A stretch of 64,000 nt of DNA from Martelella radicis (lineage in GTDB: Bacteria > Pseudomonadota > Alphaproteobacteria > Rhizobiales > Rhizobiaceae). Location of the stretch: contig NZ_JACIDZ010000001.1 in NCBI RefSeq assembly GCF_014196625.1, positions 62,001-126,000 of the forward strand, given 5' to 3'. The notes beneath the pieces are model-generated. The model worked only from the letters and a program-made list of their open reading frames with translations, was not told the DNA's origin and ran no database searches. The translations under genes were made by a program, and so were the position numbers. Numbering within the stretch: position 1 is the stretch's first letter; the number at the start of each line of letters is the position of its first letter. This document shows, in pieces, positions 38,111 to 47,485 of the stretch.

Positions 38111-38983
38111 CGTTCTGCGACGGGCCTCGATCAGGCGCGTGCCCTGAAGGGCGATCAGAATGACCGCGACTCCGAGGAAAATGCGGGGCGGGGGCACCTC
38201 GCCGAAGAAGAAGAAGCCGGCGGCGGCGGCAAAGAACACCGAGAGGTAGCCGAACGGAGCGAGCAGGCTCGCATCGCTCTTTTGATAAGCTTTCAGCCAG
38301 CAATATTGGCCGGCCTGCGCCAGAAGGCCGATCAGCGCCAGCACCGGCCAGTGGGAAAGCGGTACGGGCTGCCAGACAAAGGCGGCGGGCAGGCCGGTCA
38401 GCAGCACGAGGCCGAGCGTGTAGAAAGTCATCATCACGATCGTGCTTTCCTCCGCCAGACGTCGCGTCTGGATGGTCGCCATGGCACCGAAGAGGATGCT
38501 GGCAAGCACCACCAGCAGGCCGGGGTTGAGATCGATCTCGTCTGGCGAGACGATGATCAGCGCGCCGCCAAAGGCGATTGCCGCGCCAAGCCAGCGCAGC
38601 CGGCCGACGCGTTCCCCCAGCAGAAGCGCGGCAAGCCCCATGGTCACCAGCGGGCGGGTGAAGCCGAGCGCATTGACCATCACCAGCGGCAGCATGGCAA
38701 AAGCGAGAAAGTTCGATGTGAGCGCGATGGCGTTGCAGGTCACGCGAAAGGCATTGCGCAGCGGATAGCGCATCGTCTTCAGCGCCGCGCGGTTCTTCAC
38801 GATCATCGGCAGGATGAAGACAAGGCCGATGAGCGCGCGGATGAAGACGAGCTGGATCGCCGGATAGGCAACGCTGTTGGCTTTCACCAGGGCGCTCATG
38901 AAGGTCACCAGCGTCATGTCCGCCATCAGCCAGGCGATGCCCTGGCCGGCGGTGTTCTTCGTCTCTGTTACCTTGTCGCTCAA
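38108..38983 (-). CDS. EamA-family (DMT superfamily) permease
   Basis: 291 residues with about ten hydrophobic helices in two EamA repeats, for example FIRALIGLVFILPMIVKNRA, NFLAFAMLPLVMVNALGFTR and FGYLSVFFAAAAGFFFFGEV. Members move small metabolites, often outward; the substrate cannot be read from sequence. It begins 4 bp after the PIG-L-like gene and is the last gene of the leftward operon that starts with the ROK regulator, suggesting a link to that catabolic locus. Confidence 0.8.
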   Translation of the reverse strand: MSDKVTETKNTAGQGIAWLMADMTLVTFMSALVKANSVAYPAIQLVFIRALIGLVFILPMIVKNRAALKTMRYPLRNAFRVTCNAIALTSNFLAFAMLPLVMVNALGFTRPLVTMGLAALLLGERVGRLRWLGAAIAFGGALIIVSPDEIDLNPGLLVVLASILFGAMATIQTRRLAEESTIVMMTFYTLGLVLLTGLPAAFVWQPVPLSHWPVLALIGLLAQAGQYCWLKAYQKSDASLLAPFGYLSVFFAAAAGFFFFGEVPPPRIFLGVAVILIALQGTRLIEARRRT

Positions 38984-38987
38984 TGTG

Positions 38988-41387
38988 TCATGCCGGCTGC
39001 ACCAGATTGGCCATCAGGCGGAAGGCGCCGGGGATGAGCCGGTCCATCTGGTGGTGGAGCACGAGGCTGGTATGGGTATGCCGGCCCTTGCCGATCCTGG
39101 CGGAAACGAGCGCGCCCTTCAGCGGCTTTTCATCCGCATCATGCATGGCGAGGAGCGGCTGATAGGCATCGTCCCATTCGGCAGCGAAATACAGTCCGCG
39201 TTCCTTGTGCCAGCCCGCCCAGTCATCGGCGGTGATCCGGTTCGGACCGGTGAGGAGCGGGTGGTCGGGTGCCAGAACCTCGACGTCTGCATCGGGGTTG
39301 GTGACGCGCCAGCGCAGCGATGGCGAGCCGATCTTGAGATAAAGCGGCGGCGTTGCCTCGGGCGACCAGCCATCGGAGGGACGGTGGTAGAGTGTCAGCA
39401 GGTGGCCGCCGTCTTCAACGAAGCGATGGAGTGTTGTTGTCGCCGCCGCAAGATCCGGACGGGTGCCGAAGGCGAAGATACCGATGACGATCGTGGTGAA
39501 GGCGGAGAGATCGGCGGAAAGGGCAGCCGCATCAAGCTCGGTGACATCGAGCCCCATGCGTTTCAGCGAGACGAAGACATTATCCGCGCCGCCGCCGACA
39601 TAGCCGATCTTCGCGCCTTCGGGCAGGGCGAGGTCGAGGGTGAGAACGCTCAGAACCTCCGGTCGGACGAAGCGGTTGCGGCCGATATGGGGATAGGCGA
39701 AGGGGGTGATATTGGCGGCAGGGTGACCGTCGATTTCCGGGATGATATGCGCGAGGCCGGGCTCTGCCTGCTGTGGCAGGTCGAGGCGAAAATGCGCGCC
39801 CGTTCCGCTCACCCGAAACCCCTCGGGCGCGCTAAAGTGAATTGCGAGCTTTGGATCATCGCTTTGTGTGGTGAATGAGAAACTATGGTTAATATTCTGT
39901 ATTGGAACGATAAATGTATTCGGCTTCAAGGTGAGGGAGTGGGCCGGAACGACAGGCAAAGCGGTTTCGAGGTCGAAATGACCCGTGGCCCTGCGGCCTG
40001 AAATTTCAGTTTCAAGCCTCACCGAGACCGGACCATTGCCGCCGAGCGATGACCAGAGCGGCGGATACTGGTTGGTCAGGGGCGCATCGTCGGCGACGGC
40101 AAGGGGGAAGCGGAAGATGCCGGCCTTCGTCTCAGGCTTTGACGCCGTGACGCCGCGCGGCAGGTGCGGCGTAATGGCGGTTGTTGACGTGTCGGCATCC
40201 TCGCTGAGAATGACGGTCAGCGTTGTCTCGTCGCCCGGCGTCAGGCACTCGGCCTCGCCATAGGCGCGCTCGAACAGCGCCGCAGCTTCCAGAAGCGCCG
40301 CATCGATCTCGGCGAGCTTGCGGGTAAGTCTGTGTCCCTGGCTTTCGATGAAGGAGGTGGGCGCGGCGTTGAGCGCGGCCTCGATCGTGCCTGCGGCGGA
40401 GACGAGGCTGCGGGTCACGGCCTCGCGATCGGGAAAGGCGGTGACCGCCGCGGCGATCGCTGCATCGGCCGTCACGAGATCATCGGTGAGCGTCTCGGCC
40501 TCGCCGACGCAGAGATCGGCCAGCGTCTTCGGCAGTCCGTCGAGGATGGTCTCCTCCGGCGTGCTGCCGTCGGGGCCGAGCAGCAGGTGCAACTGCCAGG
40601 CATGATCCGGTCGTTCCGGCCACCAGCCCATGCCCTGCGAGGCATGGTAATAGCGCGACCATTCGCCGATGCGATCATAATCCGCGCCTGTTGCCGGGTC
40701 GCGGCCCTTTGCGATGACGGTCACCGTGGCGGGGGGCGGGGGCAGGTCGTCATCATAGGTGCCGCCGCCGCCAGACCATGCGGGAAGGTAGTATTTTGCC
40801 ACCCGCCAGGGCCTCAGGCCCTCGGCGAAGTGTTCAGGGTAAGCGGCCTCGTCGGCGGCAAGGCGGATGGCGGTCTCGGCGGCCCGCGTCATGGCGCGGT
40901 GGTGGCCGTGCTGGCCGGGAACGTCGAGGAAGGTCGGGATGACGATATCGGGGCGTTCGGCCCGGTAAGCGCGCACCAGGCGCTCGACGATCCGCTCCTC
41001 GCCCCAGCGGGCGAAGGTGGCGTCGCCATCCTTGGAAAAGCCGAAATCATGCACCGGGTCGTCCGGGCCATGGCCGAGCCAGTGGATATCGGCATCGAGC
41101 GCGCGGGCCGCTTCCTCCATCTCGCGGGTTCGAAGCACGCCGAGCGCGCCGATGCGCTCTGGGCCAAGAACGTTCTGGCCCCCTTCGCCGCGCGTCGAGC
41201 AACCGACGATCACCCGCATGCCGAGGCCGAAGCGGAAAAAGGCGAGCATGCCGGACTGTTCATCGTCCGGGTGCGCGCCCGTGTTCATCATCGTCACCGG
41301 CGATTTCAGCCGCGAGAGCGCCCGGTGAAGGCGAACGAGCGATGATGAGGCCATTTCCTGTTCGATGCGCTGGCGCGGCGTAAGCAT
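38988..41387 (-). CDS. PIG-L (LmbE)-type deacetylase with C-terminal amidotransferase-like domain
   Basis: 799 residues. The N-terminal PIG-L/LmbE domain, a zinc hydrolase usually acting on N-acetylglucosaminyl conjugates, shows the AHPDDE metal and catalytic motif at residues 38-43, CSTRGEGGQN and VPGQHGHHRAM. A middle beta-rich region (about 390-570) looks like a non-catalytic sandwich. A C-terminal ThuA/GATase-like region (about 590-799, IGYVGGGADNVFVSLKRMGL ... DGGHLLTLYHRP) follows. The extended architecture is far longer than MshB or BshB. It lies 38 bp after the ROK gene and 4 bp before the EamA gene. The substrate is unknown but should relate to the divergent ABC importer. Confidence 0.78.
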   Translation of the reverse strand: MLTPRQRIEQEMASSSLVRLHRALSRLKSPVTMMNTGAHPDDEQSGMLAFFRFGLGMRVIVGCSTRGEGGQNVLGPERIGALGVLRTREMEEAARALDADIHWLGHGPDDPVHDFGFSKDGDATFARWGEERIVERLVRAYRAERPDIVIPTFLDVPGQHGHHRAMTRAAETAIRLAADEAAYPEHFAEGLRPWRVAKYYLPAWSGGGGTYDDDLPPPPATVTVIAKGRDPATGADYDRIGEWSRYYHASQGMGWWPERPDHAWQLHLLLGPDGSTPEETILDGLPKTLADLCVGEAETLTDDLVTADAAIAAAVTAFPDREAVTRSLVSAAGTIEAALNAAPTSFIESQGHRLTRKLAEIDAALLEAAALFERAYGEAECLTPGDETTLTVILSEDADTSTTAITPHLPRGVTASKPETKAGIFRFPLAVADDAPLTNQYPPLWSSLGGNGPVSVRLETEISGRRATGHFDLETALPVVPAHSLTLKPNTFIVPIQNINHSFSFTTQSDDPKLAIHFSAPEGFRVSGTGAHFRLDLPQQAEPGLAHIIPEIDGHPAANITPFAYPHIGRNRFVRPEVLSVLTLDLALPEGAKIGYVGGGADNVFVSLKRMGLDVTELDAAALSADLSAFTTIVIGIFAFGTRPDLAAATTTLHRFVEDGGHLLTLYHRPSDGWSPEATPPLYLKIGSPSLRWRVTNPDADVEVLAPDHPLLTGPNRITADDWAGWHKERGLYFAAEWDDAYQPLLAMHDADEKPLKGALVSARIGKGRHTHTSLVLHHQMDRLIPGAFRLMANLVQPA

Positions 41388-41425
41388 GTCATTCCCCGTT
41401 ATTCTGTTTTCTCGGTTTTGTGGTC

Positions 41426-42637
41426 TCAGGCCACCTGCTGGTCGGGCGGCGATGTTTCGAGTTTCGGCGTCAGAATTTCGAAAAGCGGCAGGGCGGCAGC
41501 CCCGAGGGCGGCAGTGTATTGCCCGGTCTGGCCGCGCATGACGCGCGGATGAGCGCGGTTCGAGCGCGCGGCGACGGAAGGCGGCAGCGTCGGCATGCGG
41601 GCAATCAGCGCGTCCATGACAGCGTCCGAAAACGCGCCGCTCAGAATGATGGTTTCCGGATCGAAAATGTTTTCAAGCAGGCCGACAACGGTGGAGAGAT
41701 GAGACGCGGCTTCGCCAAGCCATTCTTCGACGGTCGGATCGGAATCCGTCAAAAGCGATTCTATTTCAGAGACTTGTGGCCGTTCTCTGCCATTGATGTC
41801 GAATCGTTCATGCAGAGCATGAAGCGAGGCATAACGTTCCAGGCAGCCATGCTGGCCGCAGGGGCATGGCCTGCCGCCGGGCACGACCGGCACATGGCCG
41901 ATTTCGCCGGCATTGCCGAAGGCGCCGCGATAGGGCGCACCGTCCTGGATCATGCCAAGGCCGATGCCGGTGCCGAAATAGAGCATGCAGAAGTGGGAGA
42001 TCGCGTGACCGGCGCCGAACAGCCGCTCGGCAACGGCAGCGGCGGCGGCATCGTTTTCGAGCGTGACATCGACGCCGCAGGCTGTCTCGAGCGCCGCCTT
42101 CACATCGATGCCGCTCCAGCCGGGAAGGGTTGTCGGCCCGACAAAGCTCATGCCCTCGATGCCGAACGGTCCGGGCATCACCACGCCGACGCCGAGAAGC
42201 GGGGCCTCGACCGATTTGCGCGCCCGTTCGACCTCGAGCGCGAACACGGGCAGGGTGCGTTCGGGCGTGGTGTCAGCGAGGGGGACGATGCGCTTGTAGC
42301 GCAGCACGCCGGTCAGATCGAGCACGGTGACGACCATCTGGTCGGTGGCGATCTCGACGCCGATCGTGGCAGCGCCCTCAGGGTTCACCGCAAACTGGAT
42401 CGGCGGCTGGCCACGTCCCGTGCGCCTTCTTCCGGTGGACATCAGCAGGTTCTCGCCGACGAGATCGTCAACGATATTGGCGACAGCCTGCGCCGTCAGA
42501 TGCGTGCGCCGGGCAATTTCCATGCGGCCCAGCATGCCGTGCTGGCGCACCAGGTCCAGGACGACGCGGCGGTTGTGTTCCCTGTTGCGTTCCGGGTTGT
42601 TGCCGATGGCCGAAGGCGCGCGTGTCTTCTCGTTCAT
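41426..42637 (-). CDS. ROK-family transcriptional regulator
   Basis: 403 residues. A winged helix-turn-helix (about 15-75, VVLDLVRQHGMLGRMEIARR ... QAVANIVDDLVGENLL) precedes a ROK sugar-kinase-like domain. The domain has the zinc signature GGRPCPCGQHGCLERYAS and the sugar-binding ENDAAAAAVAE and GNAGEIGH segments. The kinase phosphate loop LGVGVVMPGPFG is present, but regulators of this type usually only sense sugar. It is divergent from the ABC importer and most likely represses both operons through the intergenic site at 42686-42721. Confidence 0.88.
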   Translation of the reverse strand: MNEKTRAPSAIGNNPERNREHNRRVVLDLVRQHGMLGRMEIARRTHLTAQAVANIVDDLVGENLLMSTGRRRTGRGQPPIQFAVNPEGAATIGVEIATDQMVVTVLDLTGVLRYKRIVPLADTTPERTLPVFALEVERARKSVEAPLLGVGVVMPGPFGIEGMSFVGPTTLPGWSGIDVKAALETACGVDVTLENDAAAAAVAERLFGAGHAISHFCMLYFGTGIGLGMIQDGAPYRGAFGNAGEIGHVPVVPGGRPCPCGQHGCLERYASLHALHERFDINGRERPQVSEIESLLTDSDPTVEEWLGEAASHLSTVVGLLENIFDPETIILSGAFSDAVMDALIARMPTLPPSVAARSNRAHPRVMRGQTGQYTAALGAAALPLFEILTPKLETSPPDQQVA

Positions 42638-42685
42638 GTCCGTCCGCTTTCCGATGGTCTCAGTCTGGGGCCGGTCCCTTCTATC

Positions 42686-42721
42686 GTCAATATATTAATT
42701 CAACTAGATTATCTTATTGAC
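42686..42721. promoter_or_regulatory. Inverted repeat in the ROK/ABC divergent promoter
   Basis: GTCAATA (42686-42692) and TATTGAC (42715-42721) form a perfect inverted repeat over a very AT-rich 22-bp spacer, in an otherwise GC-rich region. TTGACA (42717-42722) and, on the other strand, TTGTCA offer -35 elements. This is the likely operator of the ROK regulator; no -10 could be fixed. Confidence 0.45.
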
Positions 42722-42896
42722 AAAGTCCCGATGTCACGCGACCGTAATGAAGAGGCACCGGAAAAAGGTGTCCGGAGGCGCAAGCGCGCCGGAATAAAAG
42801 CGAACAGTGGGCCGACGCGTTGGGCGGGCGGCCTTTCGGGAACAAGAAAAGCCCCGGATGCGGTGGGACGCCGCACATGGGGAAGTGGAGATTTCA

Positions 42897-44147
42897 ATGC
42901 GCAAGGCACTTCTGCTCGCCGGCCTGATGTCCGGCATCAGCATGGTCTCGGTCAATTCGGCGAACGCCGTCGAGATCGAGTACTGGCAGTATATCTACGA
43001 GACCCGCGTCAACGCGATGGACCAGCTGATCGAGAATTTCGAGGCGGCCAATCCGGATATCACCGTCAAGCAGGTCAATTTTCCCTATGCGGACTACCAG
43101 ACCCGCATCGTTGCCGCCAACATGGCCGGCAAGGGTCCGGACGTGATGCAGCTTTTCTACGGCTGGCTCGACAAGTTCGTCGCCGGCGGTCTTCTGCAGC
43201 CGCTGCCTGCGGACGCATTCCCGCATGACCAGATCGAGAGTGAGTTCTTCCCGATCGTGACGGCGATGAAGCGCGACGGCGAATATTACGGCCTGCCGAC
43301 GGCCGTGCGCTCGCTGGCGCTGTTCTACAACAAGAAGCTCTTCGAGGAGAACGGCCTCGATCCGGAAAACCCGCCGCAGACGCTGGATGAACTGGTTGCC
43401 GCCGGCAAGGCGATCGCCAAGTTTGATGATGCCGGCAATATGGTGACCGAGGGCATGACGCTCGACATGGCCGGCCAGGACCACCAGTGGTGGCGCGAAG
43501 TGCTGGTGCGCCAGTTCGGCGGCGTGCCTTATGAGGACGACTACCGCAAGGTGACCTATGACAGCCCGGAAGGCACCGAGGCGCTGGAATTCTACACCGG
43601 CCTGCAGATGAACGAGAAAATCGGCCAGTCCGGCTTCATGGATGAAGGCCAGGCTGCCTTCCGCGCCGGCAAGGCCGGCATGACCATCGACGGCACCTTC
43701 CGTCTCGGCTCCTTCAGCCAGATCGAGGATTTCGACTGGGCCGTGACCGAACTGCCGGCCAATGCCGACGGCATGCGCTCCAACTATTCGAGCTATTTTG
43801 CAAACGGCATCGGCGCCAAGGTCGAAGGCGAGGAGCTCGAGGCTGCGGAAAAGTTCCTGACCTATCTGACCTCGCCGGAAGCCATGGGCATCTGGCTTGA
43901 CGTGGTCGGCGAACTGCCGGCGCGCCGTGCCGTGGCCCTGACGGACGAGAATACCTCGAACCCGATCTACGGCCCGTTCCTCAAGGGGCTCGACTACGCC
44001 CACACCACGCTGTTCGTGGATGAGGCCGCCCAGCGCCAGGTCGCGATCGACATGGTCAACCGCGTGATCCTGAACGGCCAGTCGCCTGCCGACAGCATCA
44101 AGGAAGCGGCCGAGGAAGAACAGGCCATCATCGACGACGCGATGTAA
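42897..44147 (+). CDS. ABC transporter substrate-binding protein, family 1 (sugar type)
   Basis: 416 residues. The signal peptide MRKALLLAGLMSGISMVSVN...SANA is followed by VEIEYWQYIYETRVNAMDQL, the start of a family 1 solute-binding fold. GKGPDVMQLFYGWLDKFVAG, YYGLPTAVRSLALFYNKKLF and FRAGKAGMTIDGTFRLGSF are typical of binding proteins for oligosaccharides, glycerol-phosphate and glycosides. ATG 42897 has AAGTGGAG upstream. First gene of the operon with two permeases, a lyase, an ATPase and a kinase. Confidence 0.9.
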   Translation: MRKALLLAGLMSGISMVSVNSANAVEIEYWQYIYETRVNAMDQLIENFEAANPDITVKQVNFPYADYQTRIVAANMAGKGPDVMQLFYGWLDKFVAGGLLQPLPADAFPHDQIESEFFPIVTAMKRDGEYYGLPTAVRSLALFYNKKLFEENGLDPENPPQTLDELVAAGKAIAKFDDAGNMVTEGMTLDMAGQDHQWWREVLVRQFGGVPYEDDYRKVTYDSPEGTEALEFYTGLQMNEKIGQSGFMDEGQAAFRAGKAGMTIDGTFRLGSFSQIEDFDWAVTELPANADGMRSNYSSYFANGIGAKVEGEELEAAEKFLTYLTSPEAMGIWLDVVGELPARRAVALTDENTSNPIYGPFLKGLDYAHTTLFVDEAAQRQVAIDMVNRVILNGQSPADSIKEAAEEEQAIIDDAM

Positions 44148-44161
44148 GCCGGATCGAGCCG

Positions 44162-45112
44162 ATGTCTTCACAGGCTGACCACACCAAGGGGGCGGCCGCC
44201 GGCCGCCCCGAAGGCGGCGGCTTTGCCGACCGTTTCTCCATGCACACCAAGCGCCTTGTCTGGGTCTGGACCTTTCTGGCGTTGCCCGTGCTGTTTTACA
44301 GCGTCATCCGTTTCTACCCGACGCTCGACGCCTTCCGGCTGTCGCTGACGGACTGGAACCTGATGCGTCCGCCGAAATTCATCGGCTTTGAGAATTACGC
44401 AAAACTGTTCGCCGATCCGGATTTCTGGCAGGTGTTCAAGAACACCTTCGCCTATCTGATCTTCGGCACGCCCATCTCGCTGGTGCTGTCCTTCACCATC
44501 GCCTTTTTCCTCGATCGCGTGCGCTTCGGCCACGGCTTCATCCGCGCGCTCTATTTCATGCCGTTCCTGACGACGGCGGCGGCCATGGCCTGGGTCTGGC
44601 GCTGGTTCTATCAGCCGGCCCCGATCGGCGTCATCAATGACGTGCTCGCCGCCTTCGGACTGCCGCAGCAGCCTTTCCTGCGCTCGACAACACAGGCGCT
44701 GCCGTCAATCATGGTGACGGCCATCTGGGCCGGCCTCGGCTTCCAGATCATCATCTTCATGGCCGGGCTCCGCGCCATTCCGACAACCTTTTACGAGGCC
44801 GCCCGCATCGACGGTCTCGGCGAATGGGCGATCCTGCGCAAGATCACGCTTCCGCTGCTGAAGCCCACCACCGTGTTTCTGGTCGTGCTTTCCTCGATCG
44901 GTTTCCTGAGGATCTTCGACCAGGTCTACAACATGACCACGAATGATCCGGGCGGGCCGCTCGGCACCACAAAGCCGCTGGTGCTGATGATCTACCAGTC
45001 GGCATTTTCGTCCTACCAGATGGGCTACGCCGCGGCGCAAACCGTGGTTCTCTTCCTCATTCTCCTCGTCATATCGCTGCTGCAGCTCTGGATCCTGAGG
45101 GACAAGTCATGA
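44162..45112 (+). CDS. ABC transporter permease, MalF/UgpA type
   Basis: 316 residues, six membrane helices after a polar N-terminus. The EAA loop that contacts the ATPase is YEAARIDGLGEWAILRKITL. It starts 14 bp after the binding-protein gene and overlaps the next permease gene by 4 bp. Confidence 0.9.
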   Translation: MSSQADHTKGAAAGRPEGGGFADRFSMHTKRLVWVWTFLALPVLFYSVIRFYPTLDAFRLSLTDWNLMRPPKFIGFENYAKLFADPDFWQVFKNTFAYLIFGTPISLVLSFTIAFFLDRVRFGHGFIRALYFMPFLTTAAAMAWVWRWFYQPAPIGVINDVLAAFGLPQQPFLRSTTQALPSIMVTAIWAGLGFQIIIFMAGLRAIPTTFYEAARIDGLGEWAILRKITLPLLKPTTVFLVVLSSIGFLRIFDQVYNMTTNDPGGPLGTTKPLVLMIYQSAFSSYQMGYAAAQTVVLFLILLVISLLQLWILRDKS

Positions 45113-45966
45113 CCGAACTTCGCCAACAGGATGCGGTCTCGCGTTACAAGCCGAAGGTGCGGCCGGGCAGGGTGCTGATGTGGACGCTGCTCTTCATCGG
45201 CGGCCTCGTCATGATCACGCCGCTGCTCTTCATGTTCTCCACCTCGCTGAAGCCCGCAAGCCAGGTCTATGACCTGAGGCTGATCCCGCAGGACCCGACA
45301 TTTTCGAACTATGTGAAAGTGCTGACGACCACAGGCTTTGGCCGCTGGTTCTTCAACTCGCTGCTGGTCGCCACCATCGTCACCTGCTCGAACGTGTTCT
45401 TCGACAGCCTCGTCGGCTACACGCTGGCAAAGTTCCGCTTTCGCGGCCGGCGCTTCATCTTCCTCGCCATCCTGTCGACGCTGATGATCCCGACGGAAAT
45501 GCTGGTGATCCCGTGGTATCTGATGTCGGCCAATTTCGGCTGGCTGGACAGCTATTGGGGCATCATGTTTCCGGGCATGATGACCGGCTTCGGCACCTTC
45601 CTGATGCGCCAGTTCTTCGAGGGCGTGCCGGATGACTTCATGGAAGCCGCCCGCATCGACGGGATGAACGAGTTCGTCATCTGGTGGAAGATCGCCATGC
45701 CGCTCGTCGCGCCGGCGCTCTCGGCGCTTGCCATCTTCACCTTCCTCGGCAACTGGACCGCCTTCTTCTGGCCGCTGATCGTCACCACCTCGAGCGAGCT
45801 CTACACGCTGCCCGTCGGCCTTTCGAGCTTTGCCGTGGAAGCCGCGATCCAGTGGGAGATGATCATGACCGGGGCAGCGCTTGCGACCATACCCACACTT
45901 CTCGTCTTCCTCATCTTCCAGCGCTATATCGTGCGCGGCGTGATGCTGGCAGGCGTCAAGGGATAG
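45109..45966 (+). CDS. ABC transporter permease, MalG/UgpE type
   Basis: 285 residues, six membrane helices; the EAA loop is MEAARIDGMNEFVIWWKIAM. The start ATG overlaps the previous stop (ATGA), indicating coupled synthesis of the two channel subunits. The lyase gene begins 4 bp later. Confidence 0.9.
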   Translation: MTELRQQDAVSRYKPKVRPGRVLMWTLLFIGGLVMITPLLFMFSTSLKPASQVYDLRLIPQDPTFSNYVKVLTTTGFGRWFFNSLLVATIVTCSNVFFDSLVGYTLAKFRFRGRRFIFLAILSTLMIPTEMLVIPWYLMSANFGWLDSYWGIMFPGMMTGFGTFLMRQFFEGVPDDFMEAARIDGMNEFVIWWKIAMPLVAPALSALAIFTFLGNWTAFFWPLIVTTSSELYTLPVGLSSFAVEAAIQWEMIMTGAALATIPTLLVFLIFQRYIVRGVMLAGVKG

Positions 45967-45970
45967 ACCC

Positions 45971-47485
45971 ATGAACACGAACGATCCGCAAAAAGACGAT
46001 ACCAGCAAGTTTCCTGATCCGGTTTACAAGGAAACCGTGCTCAAGCCATTGTTTGATGGCGCAAAAACGCATTTCGTCGATGGCTTCAGGGCCATCGACC
46101 GCGCCCATCTCGTCATGCTGGCCGAGACCGGTATCCTGACTGGCGAACAGGCCGGAAAGATCGCAGAGGCGCTCGCCGCCATCGACCGTGAGGTGGACCC
46201 GGCGGCGCTTGAATACACCGGCGAGGTCGAGGACTTTTTCTTTCTCATCGAGAAAGAGCTGAAGGCGCGCCTTGGTCCCGATCTCGGCGGGCGCCTGCAC
46301 ACGGCGCGCTCGCGCAACGACATCGACCATACATTGTTCAAGTTCAACCTGCGTCGCTATATCGATGCTGCGGCAGGCGAAGCCTTGAGGTTTCTGGCGG
46401 CCCTCATCGAAACGGCCGAGCGCGAAAAAACAACGCTGATCGTTGCCTATACGCATGGTCAGCCGGCGCAGCCGACGACCTTTGGCCACTATCTCTCCGC
46501 CGCAATCGAAATGCTGATCCGCGATATCGAGCGTCTTTATGCCGCCCGCAAGATCGTCGACCTTAGCCCGATGGGCGCTGCCGCGATCACGACATCGGGC
46601 TTCCCGATCGACCGGGCGCGTATGGCGGAGCTTCTGGGCTTTGCCGCGCCGTTGCAGAATTCCTATAGCTGCATCGCCGGTGTCGACTACATCACGGCGA
46701 CCTATTCCGCGCTCGAACTCATGTTCCTGCATCTCGGACGCCTGATCCAGGATTTCCAGTTCTGGACCAGTTTCGAGGTCGGCCAGCTTTATGTGCCGAA
46801 CGCGCTGGTGCAGATCTCCTCGATCATGCCGCAAAAGCGCAACCCGGTGCCGGTGGAACATATGCGCCATCTCGCCAGCCAGACGGTGGGCCGCGCCCAG
46901 ACCGTGCTGACGGTGATGCACAACACGCCCTTTACCGACATGAACGACAGCGAGGGCGAAACCCAGGTGATGGGCTATCAGGCATTCGACAGCGGCATGC
47001 GCGTACTGGAACTGATGACGAGCCTGATCGGCCAGGTGCGCATCAACGGCAAGCGCGTTGCCGCCAATCTCGACCGATCCTGCATCACCATCACCGAACT
47101 GGCCGACAGTCTGGTGCGGCGCGAGGCGCTGTCCTTCCGACAGGCGCACGAGATTGCCGCCGACGTGGCCCGTGCCGTGGTCGCCGCCGACGGCGCGCTT
47201 GGAACGGATGGTTTCGCGCCCTTCAAAAAGGCCTTTGCCGACCATGCCGGCCGCGAGACGACGCTCGATGAAGAGGCCTTCCGCGAGATCGTGTCACCGG
47301 AATATTTCGTCGCCGTGCGCAAGCGCTATGGCGGGCCGGCGGCAGAGCCGCTTGATGCCGCCATTGCCGGCTACCGCGAAAATCTGGATGCATTTCAAAA
47401 ACAAGCCGACGACCTTGCCGCCCGCATGGACGCTGCGGCCAGCGAACGCGGTCAATGTTTCGACCGGTTGAGGGGAAAAGCATAA
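45971..47485 (+). CDS. Argininosuccinate lyase-like enzyme in a catabolic operon
   Basis: 504 residues of the aspartase/fumarase superfamily, whose members remove fumarate from N- or C-succinyl substrates. TARSRNDIDHTLFKFNLRRY and YTHGQPAQPTTFGHYL match ArgH, and the flexible signature loop SSIMPQKRNPVPVEHMR carries the catalytic serine. It is about 40 residues longer than housekeeping ArgH and lies inside a sugar-import operon rather than with arginine genes. The family also includes EDDS lyase and related C-N lyases. A substrate bearing an N-succinyl or similar group is therefore likelier than argininosuccinate; that is inference. Confidence 0.78.
   Translation: MNTNDPQKDDTSKFPDPVYKETVLKPLFDGAKTHFVDGFRAIDRAHLVMLAETGILTGEQAGKIAEALAAIDREVDPAALEYTGEVEDFFFLIEKELKARLGPDLGGRLHTARSRNDIDHTLFKFNLRRYIDAAAGEALRFLAALIETAEREKTTLIVAYTHGQPAQPTTFGHYLSAAIEMLIRDIERLYAARKIVDLSPMGAAAITTSGFPIDRARMAELLGFAAPLQNSYSCIAGVDYITATYSALELMFLHLGRLIQDFQFWTSFEVGQLYVPNALVQISSIMPQKRNPVPVEHMRHLASQTVGRAQTVLTVMHNTPFTDMNDSEGETQVMGYQAFDSGMRVLELMTSLIGQVRINGKRVAANLDRSCITITELADSLVRREALSFRQAHEIAADVARAVVAADGALGTDGFAPFKKAFADHAGRETTLDEEAFREIVSPEYFVAVRKRYGGPAAEPLDAAIAGYRENLDAFQKQADDLAARMDAAASERGQCFDRLRGKA

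Noticed and set aside
45971-47485. Housekeeping argH of arginine synthesis
   Set aside because: The fold is right, but the gene overlaps and sits within a sugar-importer operon, is longer than usual ArgH, and no other arginine genes are near.
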